From the NCBI GenBank assembly GCA_027485835.1, contig JAIXQG010000002.1, positions 326,232-390,231 of the forward strand: 64,000 nt of DNA, read 5' to 3'. Source of the stretch: Alphaproteobacteria bacterium. Lineage in GTDB: Bacteria > Pseudomonadota > Alphaproteobacteria > UBA2136 > UBA6156. Numbering within the stretch: the stretch's first letter is position 1; each line of letters opens with the position of its first letter. Shown here piece by piece: positions 18,386 to 27,213 of the stretch. The notes below the pieces were generated by a model. It searched no databases. It had not been told where the DNA came from and saw only the letters and a program-made list of their open reading frames with translations. The position numbers and the translations under genes were made by a program.

Positions 18386-19087
18386 TTTCGGTTCTTGCAA
18401 CCATTTGGAATTAGGGACGAATTTTTGGAGAAACGCCTTATGGGCCTCGATTTCCTCCGGTGTCGCCGGAATGGCGCGGGTGGTGGTGGAAAGCTTGGCA
18501 AGGGCATCGTCGAACATATGCGCGACGGCCTCGGCCGCCCCCTCGCCTTCGGTCACCACCGTGCCGAGCTCGAACCCCGCTTGCAGGCCGCCGTGGAGTT
18601 CGACATAGACGTCGGCCAGCAGTTGGGCGTCCAGTAGCGCGCCATGGAAGACGCGGGCGGAGGTATCGATATCGTAGAACTTGCAGAGACTATCCAGATT
18701 GTGGCGCTGGCCGGGCAGCTTTTGGCGGGCGATGACGAGGGTGTCGACCATCTCGTTCATCAGCGGCGGCATGCCCAACCGCTCCAGCTCCTTATTCATA
18801 AACGAGAAGTCGAACTCGGCATTGTGGGCGACCAGTGGGGCGTCGCCGAAGAATTCCAGCATCTCGTGGACGACATCCTTAAACAGCGGGGCGTCGGCGA
18901 CTTTCTCATTGGTGATGCCGTGGACCTTGGTGGCGCCGAAGTCGATCTCACGCTCGGGGTTCAGGTAGCGGTGAAAGGTGCGGCCGGAGGGCAGGCGATT
19001 GATCATCTCGACACAGCCGATTTCGATAATACGGTGCTCTTCCACCCCAAAGCCGGTGGTTTCGGTATCGAAGACGATTTCGCGCAT
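18374..19087 (-). CDS. dnaQ: DNA polymerase III epsilon subunit (3'-5' proofreading exonuclease)
   Basis: A 237-residue DEDDh exonuclease. ExoI is FDTETTG with the two acidic residues, ExoII is HNAEFDFSF, and ExoIII is FHGALLDAQLLADVY with the catalytic His and Asp. As the epsilon subunit it removes misinserted bases and binds the polymerase core. The start at 19087 gives the normal MREIVFDTETTG beginning and has AAGGGGAAGGGG upstream; the frame extends 20 codons further but overlaps the upstream permease. It is the last gene of the minus-strand run that includes the ABC exporter. Confidence 0.93.
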   Translation of the reverse strand: MREIVFDTETTGFGVEEHRIIEIGCVEMINRLPSGRTFHRYLNPEREIDFGATKVHGITNEKVADAPLFKDVVHEMLEFFGDAPLVAHNAEFDFSFMNKELERLGMPPLMNEMVDTLVIARQKLPGQRHNLDSLCKFYDIDTSARVFHGALLDAQLLADVYVELHGGLQAGFELGTVVTEGEGAAEAVAHMFDDALAKLSTTTRAIPATPEEIEAHKAFLQKFVPNSKWLQEPKTEA

Positions 19088-19113
19088 GGTAGCCCCTTCC
19101 CCTTTGCTAAGTG

Positions 19114-19911
19114 TTAATCCAGTAACCGTTTTTGGAAACGGTAGCAAGCGTAGCTATAGCCGACCACGAAGATGGTGACGAGCACGCCGAGGTCGATGAG
19201 TACGCTCAGGGCGCTGAGGTCTTGGCCGGTCATCAAAGGGCGCACCAAGCCGATGACGTGGGTGAGCGGCAGGGCCTGTGAGAGCCAATACAGCGGAGCG
19301 GGTGCGTGCGAGAGGTCGAAGAACACGCCCGAGAAGAGGAACATCGGGGTGGTCCAGAGGGTGTTCACATACGCAAAGTGCAGCGGACGGTAGATGTGCA
19401 CGGTGAAGCACATGGCGATGGCGCCGAAGGCCAAGTTGGCGAGCATCAGTACCGGCAGGGCGAGCACGGCCCCCCAGAAGCTGGGAATGGCTTTTAGCCA
19501 AAAACCGGCCAGCAGGAAGAGGATGAGGATGCTGGGGAGCGTGCGGAGGCTGGCGTAGAGCAGCTCGGCCATCAGCACCTGCGGCAGGCGTACGGGGGTG
19601 GCGAGCCACGCCGGATAAAGCTTGTAGCTGGTGGAACGCTCCCAGACGCCATAGGTCATCGCCATGGTCATGACAAACACGCCGGTGGAAGCGGCAATGC
19701 CGGGGACGAGGAAGTCGAGATACGGCAGCCCATCCATTTGATTGATAAGCGCGCCCATGCCGAAGCCGAAGGCGAAAAGGTACAGCAGGCGGTCGATGAG
19801 GTCGCGCACCAGTTGCGCCTTCCAGACCGAGCGGTACTCGTATCCAAACCGCAGCAGCAGCGGGTAGATGTTGGCGAAGAAGTCTTTGGTTGTGGCGAGG
19901 TAGGTGGTCAT
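19114..19911 (-). CDS. ABC-2 type exporter permease (NodJ-like), second copy
   Basis: A 265-residue integral membrane protein with about six hydrophobic segments, of the ABC-2 permease family (NodJ-like). Typical features are the amphipathic N-terminus and the FLFSGVFFDLSHAP loop before the last two membrane segments (GLVRPLM motif region). It should form a heterodimer with the related permease at 19914-20663 and be driven by the ATPase at 20666-21577. The substrate is unknown; NodIJ relatives export lipo-oligosaccharides but most homologues have no known cargo. It starts 2 bp after the stop of the other permease. Confidence 0.85.
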   Translation of the reverse strand: MTTYLATTKDFFANIYPLLLRFGYEYRSVWKAQLVRDLIDRLLYLFAFGFGMGALINQMDGLPYLDFLVPGIAASTGVFVMTMAMTYGVWERSTSYKLYPAWLATPVRLPQVLMAELLYASLRTLPSILILFLLAGFWLKAIPSFWGAVLALPVLMLANLAFGAIAMCFTVHIYRPLHFAYVNTLWTTPMFLFSGVFFDLSHAPAPLYWLSQALPLTHVIGLVRPLMTGQDLSALSVLIDLGVLVTIFVVGYSYACYRFQKRLLD

Positions 19912-19913
19912 GA

Positions 19914-20663
19914 TTAATCCATCAGTCTACGTTGAAAGAGTTTGATAGCCAGCACGGTGGTGACTACGCACATTCCGGCAAGAATGAGCATATGAAGAAG
20001 GTAGGTTGCGGCTTCCGGCTGCCCGAGGAAAAGCGGACGCGCGGCCTCTACCCCATGATAAATGGGAAGCAGCATGCCGAAGACCTGCAAGGGAAGCGGG
20101 AACTGGGTAATCACGACAAACACGCCGGAAAAGACGAAGGCCGCCGACATAAACGGCTCGCTGAGAGCAATGTCGTCGTAATTGCGGGCCAGTGCCACCA
20201 CCGTGTAGCCAAGCATGGCGGCACACCAGCCGACCAACATCATCACCGGCAGGCTGGCGGCCCATGCCCCAACCGCCAAGCTACCGCCCAACAGCAGGCT
20301 GGCCAGCCAGATACCGGTGGCGGTGAGCAGCCCCTTGAACGATTGGAAGAGCGCTTCGGCCAGCACAATCTGGCGCACGGTCATGGTCGCCGCTAGCCAA
20401 CCTTCGTAGCGTTTATTGAAAAACCGCTCCATGGCGCCATAGCTGCAGTTGATGAAGCCGCTGGCGGCGACACTGTTGGCCATGATGCCGGGCAGGATAA
20501 AGGCCAACTGGTCTTGGATGCCAAACGCTTTACCGAGCCCGTACAGCATGATAACGGGGCCGACGATATACATGGCCAAAAACACCGGCAGGCGGCGCGC
20601 CCAGACCTTGGCATGGCGGTACGCCAGCGCAAGGATGGGGTGTGGGACTGACAGCATGGTCAT
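19914..20663 (-). CDS. ABC-2 type exporter permease (NodJ-like), first copy
   Basis: A 249-residue membrane protein of the ABC-2 permease family, related to but clearly different from its downstream neighbour. About six hydrophobic segments are visible, with VFSGVFVVITQFPLPLQVF in the conserved re-entrant region and a charged C-terminus (KLFQRRLMD). It begins 2 bp after the ATPase gene. Two non-identical permeases with one ATPase suggest a heterodimeric exporter. Substrate unknown. Confidence 0.85.
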   Translation of the reverse strand: MTMLSVPHPILALAYRHAKVWARRLPVFLAMYIVGPVIMLYGLGKAFGIQDQLAFILPGIMANSVAASGFINCSYGAMERFFNKRYEGWLAATMTVRQIVLAEALFQSFKGLLTATGIWLASLLLGGSLAVGAWAASLPVMMLVGWCAAMLGYTVVALARNYDDIALSEPFMSAAFVFSGVFVVITQFPLPLQVFGMLLPIYHGVEAARPLFLGQPEAATYLLHMLILAGMCVVTTVLAIKLFQRRLMD

Positions 20664-20665
20664 GA

Positions 20666-21577
20666 TTAATCGCGCAGTTTACGGCCGGTGAGACGGAGGA
20701 AGACGTCTTCCATGTTGGCCGGACGGTGCAGGTAGGTGGCGTCTTCCGGCAGGCGTTTGCGGAAGGCGGCGCCGTCGTCGACATAGAACAGCACACTGTC
20801 GCCGACGTCTTCGCTTTCCTCTGGCGGGAGGTCGAGCGGAATCGGTTTGGACACATCGAATACGTGCTTTTTAACGTGGCGTTCGATCAGCTCCGCGGGG
20901 CTACCTTCATCCAGCACCTTGCCGTGGTCGATCATGATGATGTGGTCGCAGAGGCGTTGCGCTTCATCCATGTAGTGGGTGGTGAGAAGTAAGGTTTTGC
21001 CTTGCTTTTTCAGCTCCAAAATACGCTGCCAGATCATCACGCGGGCTTGGGGGTCCAGGCCGGTGGTCGGTTCGTCGAGGAACAGCAGGTCGGGGTCGTT
21101 CACCAGTGCGCGACCGATGGTGAGGCGGCGCTTCATGCCGCCCGAAAGCTGGCCGACGCGGGCGGTCGCTTTTTCCGACAGTTGCATGTAATTGAGAATT
21201 TGCGGGACGCGGTCCTTCAGTAAGCTACGGGCGATACCGAAGAGCATGCCGTAGACGGTGAGGTTTTCCGCCACGGTCAGGTCGGGGTCGAGGTTATCGT
21301 CCTGTGGTACCAGCGCGATACGGGTCCGCTCTTCGCGGCTGAGGCTGGCGGCATCGTGGCCGAAAATATCCAAGTTTCCGCCACTGCGTTGGGTCAGACC
21401 CATCAGCATCTTCATCGTGGTGCTTTTGCCCGCGCCGTTGGGGCCGAGCAGGCCGGTGCAGGTGCCTTGCTTGACGACAAAGTCGATACCCTTGACGGCC
21501 TGCACCACCGGGCCGCCGCCGCGGGGGGTATAGGTTTTGACGAGGTTTTTAGCTTCGATCACGTTGGTTTGGGTCAT
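20666..21577 (-). CDS. ABC transporter ATPase (NodI-like)
   Basis: A 303-residue ABC ATPase. Walker A is GPNGAGKST (residues 45-53), the signature is LSGGM, Walker B is LLFLDEPTTGLDP, and the switch His is in LLTTHYMDEA. The C-terminal extension of about 70 residues after the nucleotide domain is typical of NodI/DrrA-type exporters. It energises the two permeases downstream. Its start overlaps the stop of the PCuAC-like gene as TAATG, so all five genes from 22038 down to dnaQ are probably one transcript. Confidence 0.92.
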   Translation of the reverse strand: MTQTNVIEAKNLVKTYTPRGGGPVVQAVKGIDFVVKQGTCTGLLGPNGAGKSTTMKMLMGLTQRSGGNLDIFGHDAASLSREERTRIALVPQDDNLDPDLTVAENLTVYGMLFGIARSLLKDRVPQILNYMQLSEKATARVGQLSGGMKRRLTIGRALVNDPDLLFLDEPTTGLDPQARVMIWQRILELKKQGKTLLLTTHYMDEAQRLCDHIIMIDHGKVLDEGSPAELIERHVKKHVFDVSKPIPLDLPPEESEDVGDSVLFYVDDGAAFRKRLPEDATYLHRPANMEDVFLRLTGRKLRD

Positions 21578-22038
21578 TACAGGTCTCCTTCAATCTTGAG
21601 GCGGACGGTGCGCTCGGTGCCGTCGGCAAATTTCAGTTTCAGGGGCACTTCCAGCCCCGGTTTCAGTTCGGTAGTCAGGCCAATCAGTTGCAGCTCCAGC
21701 ACACCGGGCAGCAGCACCACTTCGGTTTTGGCGGGAATGGGCAGTTCCTTTAAGGTTTGCACCTGTGTGAGGCCGTAGGCGTTTTGCACATAGGTTTGCA
21801 GTTGGGTTTGGCCCGCCAGCGGGGTGGAGGCACCTACCAGCGTCAGGGCTTGCTCGGTCGGGTTTTCCAATACCATCCGTACCGCCACGCTGCCGCCTGC
21901 GGGGGCAGGCTTGATGCCGGAATCCAGCAGCTTCAGCTGCAGAACCGCCGGATTAGGTATGGCAACGGGCACCTGCTGCGCGTGCAGCGAGACACTTAAC
22001 CCGAAGCAACTTAACAGACATACGGCGAATAACCGCAT
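21577..22038 (-). CDS. PCuAC-like periplasmic protein lacking copper ligands
   Basis: A 153-residue protein with a signal peptide (MRLFAVCLLSCFGLSVSLHA) and the cupredoxin-like fold of the PCuAC copper chaperone family. The usual block LxPGxxHLMLxGL appears as LLPGVLELQLIGLTTEL, followed by GLEVPLKLKFADG. In true PCuAC proteins, His and Met residues bind Cu(I). Here the HLM is LQL, and the earlier HEM-type loop reads TQLQTYVQN, so no full copper site remains. It therefore probably keeps the fold but not the metal function. It is coupled to the exporter ATPase gene by a TAATG overlap, suggesting a role linked to export. Confidence 0.75.
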   Translation of the reverse strand: MRLFAVCLLSCFGLSVSLHAQQVPVAIPNPAVLQLKLLDSGIKPAPAGGSVAVRMVLENPTEQALTLVGASTPLAGQTQLQTYVQNAYGLTQVQTLKELPIPAKTEVVLLPGVLELQLIGLTTELKPGLEVPLKLKFADGTERTVRLKIEGDL

Positions 22039-22097
22039 TGATTCCCCCTTTGTGGCGCCCTACCCTGCGCCTTATTTCGCTTTTTACGAAATGGAGC

Positions 22098-22490
22098 TTA
22101 CGCTGATTTTGACGAACGCGCCAGAGGACGGGCGACTGTGGTTGCCGTTTCGCGATTCAGTCCCGTGCGTTCCAGGTCGGCAAGGTAAGCGTTCCAGCGG
22201 ATTGGGTGTTCCGTCGCCAGTTCCTTTAAGTAGTTCCATGTATAAAGGCCGGTTTCGTGGCCATCGGAGAACACTATTTTTACGGCGTAGGCACCAACGG
22301 GCTCCAGCCCCTTGATAGTGACATTCTGTTTGCCGCCGACCAGACGGGCGTCGGACGGGCCGTGGCCTTTCACTTCGGCACTGGGGCTTTCCACACGGAG
22401 GTATTCGGCGGCAAGTTCGGCTTGGCTATCGTTCCAGACGACCGTGAGCGTGCGTTTGTCGGGTGAGAGGCGGAGTTCGGTGGGTTGCAT
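22098..22490 (-). CDS. DUF971 domain protein
   Basis: A 130-residue protein of the DUF971 family (the N-terminal domain type of gamma-butyrobetaine hydroxylase). Key blocks are LRVESPSAEVKGHG and VFSDGHETGLYTWNYLKEL. Such proteins are small, cytoplasmic and often encoded near iron-sulfur or cofactor genes, but their function is not settled. It is 2 bp downstream of the PH-domain membrane gene, so the two are co-transcribed. The last 20 residues are Ser/Arg/Ala-rich and probably disordered. Confidence 0.85.
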   Translation of the reverse strand: MQPTELRLSPDKRTLTVVWNDSQAELAAEYLRVESPSAEVKGHGPSDARLVGGKQNVTIKGLEPVGAYAVKIVFSDGHETGLYTWNYLKELATEHPIRWNAYLADLERTGLNRETATTVARPLARSSKSA

Positions 22491-22492
22491 GT

Positions 22493-22999
22493 TTACGATA
22501 TCCTTTGGTCCAACACCGCAGGTTGGCCGGTTTTTTGGAACTGTTCATCCTGCATGGCTTGCAGAGCCTCGAGAAACGTCATCGGGTGCCAGACCCAATT
22601 GAGGGTGACTTCCCGTACCGAAGTGGCCTCGCGGATGCGCAGCACCACGCGACCGGTGTGAAGGAGAACATCCAAGGCATTCTGCTCGACCCGCCAGCGC
22701 AGCAGGCTGGCGTCGTCGAAGGCTTCCATTTGCAGTTGGAAGCGGCCAATACGTAGCAACAGACGGTCGCTTGTGACCGCAATCTCGTTACTGCTCAGCG
22801 GGATATACCAAAGCACCGCAAAGACTACGGTCAGCAAGATAGCGGGCGGAAACAGGTAGCTGAGGCCCAACGATAGCGCGGCACTCAGCAAAAACGGCCA
22901 GCCGCGCAACGGGTGAAAGCGCACGGTATAAAGAAGCGTTTCCTCAGGCGTGAGGAGACGCTTCAAATTGGGGATAGGCTCCAGCGGCGGCAGGCTCAT
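22493..22999 (-). CDS. Membrane protein with bacterial PH-like domain
   Basis: A 168-residue protein. Two hydrophobic segments form a hairpin at about residues 34-66 (WPFLLSAALSLGLSYLF, AILLTVVFAVLWYIPL). They are followed by a beta-rich domain (EIAVTSDRLLLRIGRFQLQMEAF ... GRVVLRIREATSV) that resembles the bacterial PH domains of the DUF304 type. Family members sit in the inner membrane; their partners are mostly unknown. It is immediately followed by the DUF971 gene. Confidence 0.7.
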   Translation of the reverse strand: MSLPPLEPIPNLKRLLTPEETLLYTVRFHPLRGWPFLLSAALSLGLSYLFPPAILLTVVFAVLWYIPLSSNEIAVTSDRLLLRIGRFQLQMEAFDDASLLRWRVEQNALDVLLHTGRVVLRIREATSVREVTLNWVWHPMTFLEALQAMQDEQFQKTGQPAVLDQRIS

Positions 23000-23039
23000 G
23001 CGGGTAACTTCCTGATTTACGGCCTTGAGAGGCCGTGGG

Positions 23040-23504
23040 TTAGCCAGCGTAACTGACTTCCTTCTTTTCCTGACGGCGTTTGGCCTCGATGCTCAGGGTG
23101 GCGATCGGACGGGCCAGCAGGCGGCCGATGCCGATAGGGTCGCCAGTTTCTTGGCAGTAGCCGAATTCGCCTTCGCGGATGCGGTCGAGCGCTTCGTCGA
23201 TTTTCGAAATCAGCTTACGGGCGCGATCGCGGTTGCGCAGTTCCAGCGTTTGTTCGTACTCGATGGTGGCTTGGTCGGTCAGGTCGGACTCGATCGCGCT
23301 GTTTTCGCGCAGGTCGTGCATGGTGGACAAGTTACCGGCCACCAGCTCCTGGCGCTGGGTGAGCAAGAGGTCGCGGAAGTAGGCCAATTGCTTGGCGTTC
23401 ATGTACTCTTCCTTATCGGTGGGGACGTATTTGTCCGGGTAGCCACGCTCCTTGGCCGGTTTGTCCGTCATCGGCTCCATGCTGTCAATCGCAAGCTTCG
23501 TCAT
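23040..23504 (-). CDS. dksA: DksA/TraR family transcription factor, reduced zinc site
   Basis: A 154-residue DksA-type protein. The central coiled coil (YFRDLLLTQRQELVAGNL ... LELRNRDRARKLISKIDEALDRI) would reach into the RNA polymerase secondary channel, and DLTDQAT sits at its tip. The C-terminal finger, which has four Cys in E. coli, keeps only one (GYCQETGDPIGIGRLLARPIA); such cysteine-poor versions are common in Alphaproteobacteria. DksA works with ppGpp to adjust rRNA and amino-acid gene transcription. AAGGAGAACAG precedes the ATG. Confidence 0.92.
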   Translation of the reverse strand: MTKLAIDSMEPMTDKPAKERGYPDKYVPTDKEEYMNAKQLAYFRDLLLTQRQELVAGNLSTMHDLRENSAIESDLTDQATIEYEQTLELRNRDRARKLISKIDEALDRIREGEFGYCQETGDPIGIGRLLARPIATLSIEAKRRQEKKEVSYAG

Positions 23505-23641
23505 GGTCGGCTGTTCTCCTTACTGCATCAAAATTGCAGGTGACTATACCTGAAGGCTTCCCAGCCTTAAAGCGGAAATATGCACCTGTCGGCTGGCTTC
23601 GGTTCCCAGACTTATGGATTTATGAAAAACCCTCTCCCGAC

Positions 23642-23679
23642 ACACCAAGAAACCCCTGATTTTATGGGATTCTTGGTGT
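23642..23679. repeat. Inverted repeat after the autotransporter gene
   Basis: ACACCAAGAA and TTCTTGGTGT form a perfect 10-bp stem, with a short CCC/GGG inner pairing. It lies 7 bp beyond the autotransporter stop. There is no T run on either side, so it may be an mRNA-stabilising hairpin or a weak terminator. Confidence 0.6.
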
Positions 23680-23685
23680 TATCTC

Positions 23686-26600
23686 TTAGGGTGCCGCATT
23701 CAGGCGCGGACTGGCATCGATAAGCCCGCCGTTGGAGGCCCCGAACTCGTTGAGCCCATCCGAGTCGCTTGCTTCATCGAAGCTTGCGGGGTCGGCATCC
23801 TGGCCCCACCAGTTGTTTTCTGCCTTAAGCGTGCTGCCGTTTACATCCGGGTTGTAATAGACGTTGTAGCCGGCGTTGGCATAGTTACTGTTGTAACCAG
23901 TCGAGCCATAAACGCCGCCACCCATATCGATCACTATATTGTTGGTACCGGTTACCGTATCGAACTCGTTCATGTTGATACCGCGAGCGCCGTTATTCGT
24001 GATGGTGTTGTAGCTCATGTTGGCATGCGCCACACCGTTACCACCGGTTACCGAGCGTATCTCGATACCATCGCCGGTGTTGTTCACAAACCGGTTGCCG
24101 GTCATGACAATCGGGGTTGCGGAGGATCCGAAGTAACCGCCGATGGTGTTGGTATCGGCTCCCGTATCGACACCGTCTGCCAGTATGCTCAGACCATCGT
24201 CGCCGTTATAAGACATGGTACTGCTGATGATGGAGCCTGATACCGAGGAATCTCCGACGACGTTGATTTCCATACCGTCGCCCGTGTTATTGCTGAAGGA
24301 GCTGCTGACCACGGACATGTTCAGATGCGAGGTGTTACGCATGTCGACAAACATACCCTTCACCGTGGCGGAGGTTTGCACCACATTGGTGAGAGATACC
24401 GTTGAGATAGCGCCGCCTTGAGAGTAGAGGACTACACCACGGCCCGTGTTGTTGGTGATCGTCGTACTGATTATATTCGCATCCAGGGTATTGGTGCCGC
24501 TCACGGTCATGTAGATACCGTTTGTTGCGCCCGTGAGGGTATTACTGCTGATGCGAACATGCACCTCACCCGTCGTACCGTCGGTCGATTTAAGGATAAT
24601 GTTGTGGGTACCGTTGTTCGAGAGCGTGTTGTTCTCAATCACAATCGGTGTGGCCGACGTACCCACAGTACCGTTTAATGCGGAGGCAACCTGAATACCC
24701 TGCCCGGTATTGCTGTAAATGGTGTTGTCATAAACCCAAGCGTGCGTTTCACCGTCATCAATTACGTTGTCGACCTGAATACCAGACTCTCGGTTATGGT
24801 GGCTGGTGTTGTTATGGAAGACCACGTCGGCAAAACCAGCGTTCTGGCTACGGACTTCCTGACCGTCGTCGTTATAGCTGGTGACGTTGTTGTAGCTTTC
24901 TCCATAGACGGTACCGCCGGTGCCTTTAAAGACGATACCTTCTTCATCGGCTGTGGTTGCGGTGTTGTTGTACACCAGGAAGCGGTTGCTGCTGCTACCG
25001 ACCTGACCACCGGTGTTACCCTCGATAAAGAAGTGCGTATTAGCCGCCGTGTTGGTGGTACTGCTGATGGCGTTGGTAGAACTGTTGTAGGCCAAACGAC
25101 CGTTAACAGTGGAGGCGGTTGAGTACTTGGTTTCCACTTCCACGCTCTCACCACGGTTGTTGGTAAAGGTGTTGCTGGTGATATCAACGTAACCGTTTGA
25201 GGTATCGGCCGCCATGTACCAAACCGCGCGACCGGCATCGATACCCGCGGTATCGGCCGCGTTGGTATTGGTAATGGTGTTACTGGTTACTGTAAGGCTT
25301 ACCGAGGACGTACCGTTGGTGCGGATAAAGGCACTGTTAATCGTGTTATCATCCATGCGGTTAGACGCCAGTTGCAGCGTGTTGCTGCTGGCGCCGTTAT
25401 AAACCACGCTGATACCGTTCTGGCCGCTGCCATTGATGGTATTGCTAATGAAGTGCTGGGCGCCACCGGTGATGTTGGCGTAAGTGGCACTGATACCGTT
25501 GAAGCCGGCATCGGTAATGGTGGAATTACGCACCGTTACGTTGGCCACGTTGGTTAATTGTACGGCTGTACCGGTGGCATCGGAAATGGTCAGGTTACGT
25601 AGGGTGAGGTTATCGCCGGTTGCGGAGACACCGTTGGCACCTGCGTTATCGATGGTCAGACCCGCGAGTACGACGTTGTTAGCAGACACCGTTACCGCCG
25701 TACCGGCAGCCGTAATGACAGGTGCAGCACCTGCCGTGAACAGTTGGGTGGACCCGGTGAGAATACCGTTGGGGTCGTTAAACTGAAGGCCAAGGTCGGC
25801 CAGCGAATAACCGGTACCCGCACCGACCAGCTTCACGCCATCCTGAGTAATACTGTAGCCAGAGGAAAGACCGGTGGTGGTGCCCGTACCGCTGCGTACA
25901 TAGATGACTGTTTCGTCGGTGGCTGCGGCAACGGCATCGGCCAGATTGTTATATGGTGTTTCGTAACTCCCGTCGCCATTGGAACCGCTGTTATCGACGT
26001 AGACGATACGCGCAACTTGGCCGTTCTCGGTCGTCATCGGAGTAGTTACAACTTGATCCTGTGATTGCTCGGTGGTCACAATGTCGATGTCGCGCACGAT
26101 TGGAGTCGTCATGCGCTGTTGCATGGCATCTCGCTGGCGGGGATTACGAATTTCTTCCCACGAGAGAGGCACGGTGACACGCGCTTCGAGGTACGAGTTG
26201 TGGCCGCGCACCTTATCGTACTGCATTTCGCCTCCCAGACGGAGGAAGCGGTGGACTTCCAGTTCCAAACGCCCGCGTACGCCTTCGACGTTCGGTACAT
26301 CATCGCCTGTAAACCAGTAACCGCCGGCGTACATACGCAGCGGTACTTCTGATAACGGTTTGACCCCAAATTCAATATCGGCACCATCGAGTGACTGCTC
26401 ATATCGTGAGGAGGCTGACATATAGATACCCGTCCCCTGCGGGGTGGCTACGGTGGAGGTGCCATAGGCGTATTTACTGTCGCGCGTGAGGGGTACATAG
26501 CCGTTGACACGTACGTCCCAGCGGTCGGCCAGCAACTCGGCACCCAGCGTTGTTTGATAGAAATTATTACCATACGTAGAGTTACGACGGTCGAGGAAGC

Positions 26601-26877
26601 CATACATACCGCCGATCAGGCTGCTGGTCAGCATCTGGCGATAGCCCAGACCCACGTTGTACTCCTGAGCATTCGGGATGGAGATGACGGAGCGGATATC
26701 CGCAAACAGCAATGAGCGGTCATCCGACGCCAAGGGTAGGAAAAGCTCCGGGCTGTAGATGGTGCGGTTATTACCCGGCTTATAGCGCATCGATGCGGTG
26801 GGGACATATTCGCCCTCTGCCACCGCGGAGGAGGCAAGGAGCATGGCGAGTACGGTGCGGATAAGTATGTTTTTCAT
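23686..26877 (-). CDS. Inverse autotransporter (type Ve) with beta-helix passenger
   Basis: A 1063-residue surface protein. Signal peptide MKNILIRTVLAMLLASSAVA. Residues of about 22-236 form an inverse-autotransporter beta-barrel of the intimin/invasin type: alternating strands such as YNVGLGYRQML, LIGGMYGFLDRRN, TTLGAELLADRWDVRVNGY and a final LEARVTVPL. Next is a linker (RNPRQRDAMQQRM ... PIVRDIDIVT). From about residue 290 to the end are many parallel beta-helix rungs, e.g. NLTLRNLTISDATGTAVQL, VTVRNSTITDAG and VEVETKYSTAS, with the typical NNT and SNT turns. Known inverse autotransporters usually carry Ig-like or lectin passengers, so a helix passenger is notable. ATG 26877 is chosen because it starts the signal peptide; 8 upstream codons are in frame. 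Confidence 0.88.
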   Translation of the reverse strand: MKNILIRTVLAMLLASSAVAEGEYVPTASMRYKPGNNRTIYSPELFLPLASDDRSLLFADIRSVISIPNAQEYNVGLGYRQMLTSSLIGGMYGFLDRRNSTYGNNFYQTTLGAELLADRWDVRVNGYVPLTRDSKYAYGTSTVATPQGTGIYMSASSRYEQSLDGADIEFGVKPLSEVPLRMYAGGYWFTGDDVPNVEGVRGRLELEVHRFLRLGGEMQYDKVRGHNSYLEARVTVPLSWEEIRNPRQRDAMQQRMTTPIVRDIDIVTTEQSQDQVVTTPMTTENGQVARIVYVDNSGSNGDGSYETPYNNLADAVAAATDETVIYVRSGTGTTTGLSSGYSITQDGVKLVGAGTGYSLADLGLQFNDPNGILTGSTQLFTAGAAPVITAAGTAVTVSANNVVLAGLTIDNAGANGVSATGDNLTLRNLTISDATGTAVQLTNVANVTVRNSTITDAGFNGISATYANITGGAQHFISNTINGSGQNGISVVYNGASSNTLQLASNRMDDNTINSAFIRTNGTSSVSLTVTSNTITNTNAADTAGIDAGRAVWYMAADTSNGYVDITSNTFTNNRGESVEVETKYSTASTVNGRLAYNSSTNAISSTTNTAANTHFFIEGNTGGQVGSSSNRFLVYNNTATTADEEGIVFKGTGGTVYGESYNNVTSYNDDGQEVRSQNAGFADVVFHNNTSHHNRESGIQVDNVIDDGETHAWVYDNTIYSNTGQGIQVASALNGTVGTSATPIVIENNTLSNNGTHNIILKSTDGTTGEVHVRISSNTLTGATNGIYMTVSGTNTLDANIISTTITNNTGRGVVLYSQGGAISTVSLTNVVQTSATVKGMFVDMRNTSHLNMSVVSSSFSNNTGDGMEINVVGDSSVSGSIISSTMSYNGDDGLSILADGVDTGADTNTIGGYFGSSATPIVMTGNRFVNNTGDGIEIRSVTGGNGVAHANMSYNTITNNGARGINMNEFDTVTGTNNIVIDMGGGVYGSTGYNSNYANAGYNVYYNPDVNGSTLKAENNWWGQDADPASFDEASDSDGLNEFGASNGGLIDASPRLNAAP

Positions 26878-27120
26878 ACATCCATCATTAGACGTACGCA
26901 TATTTTAGACCAAATACAAAATGTTACATCAATTTAATAAAGTAGTCACAGTGTGGTATTTTTATGACAATAAGACCGCTTCGTTTGAAGCATTATTTAG
27001 CTTCCACCTTGCCATACAGCGCGTGTTATGCATGGCCGCTTAGCTTTATGCGGCTGGTTGGACACGCCTTCTCTACCCCTTTGTAAGGGTTTGGCTTCGT
27101 TTCGTTTTGTGGAGATAGTA
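26878..27120. other. AT-rich intergenic stretch upstream of the autotransporter
   Basis: No gene. The part next to the autotransporter (26878-26990) is markedly AT-rich and must hold its promoter. A small inverted repeat GGCCGC/GCGGCT lies near 27034-27054. Nothing else is recognised. Confidence 0.5.
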
Positions 27121-27144
27121 TGAAATGGCGCACTCGGCGGGATT
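27121..27144 (-). repeat. Copy of the tRNA-Arg 3' end
   Basis: The 24 bases at 27121-27144 are identical to 27209-27232, which covers the last 15 bases of the tRNA body, the CCA end and five flanking bases. Copies of a tRNA 3' end lying downstream are typical traces of integrase-mediated insertion. The 64 bp between the copies contain no gene. Confidence 0.8.
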
Positions 27145-27213
27145 GCCCCCTGATGGATATGAAATGGGTGGGCGCGTTCCCCCCTCATGCGAATGTGGAA
27201 TGTAAATGTGAAA

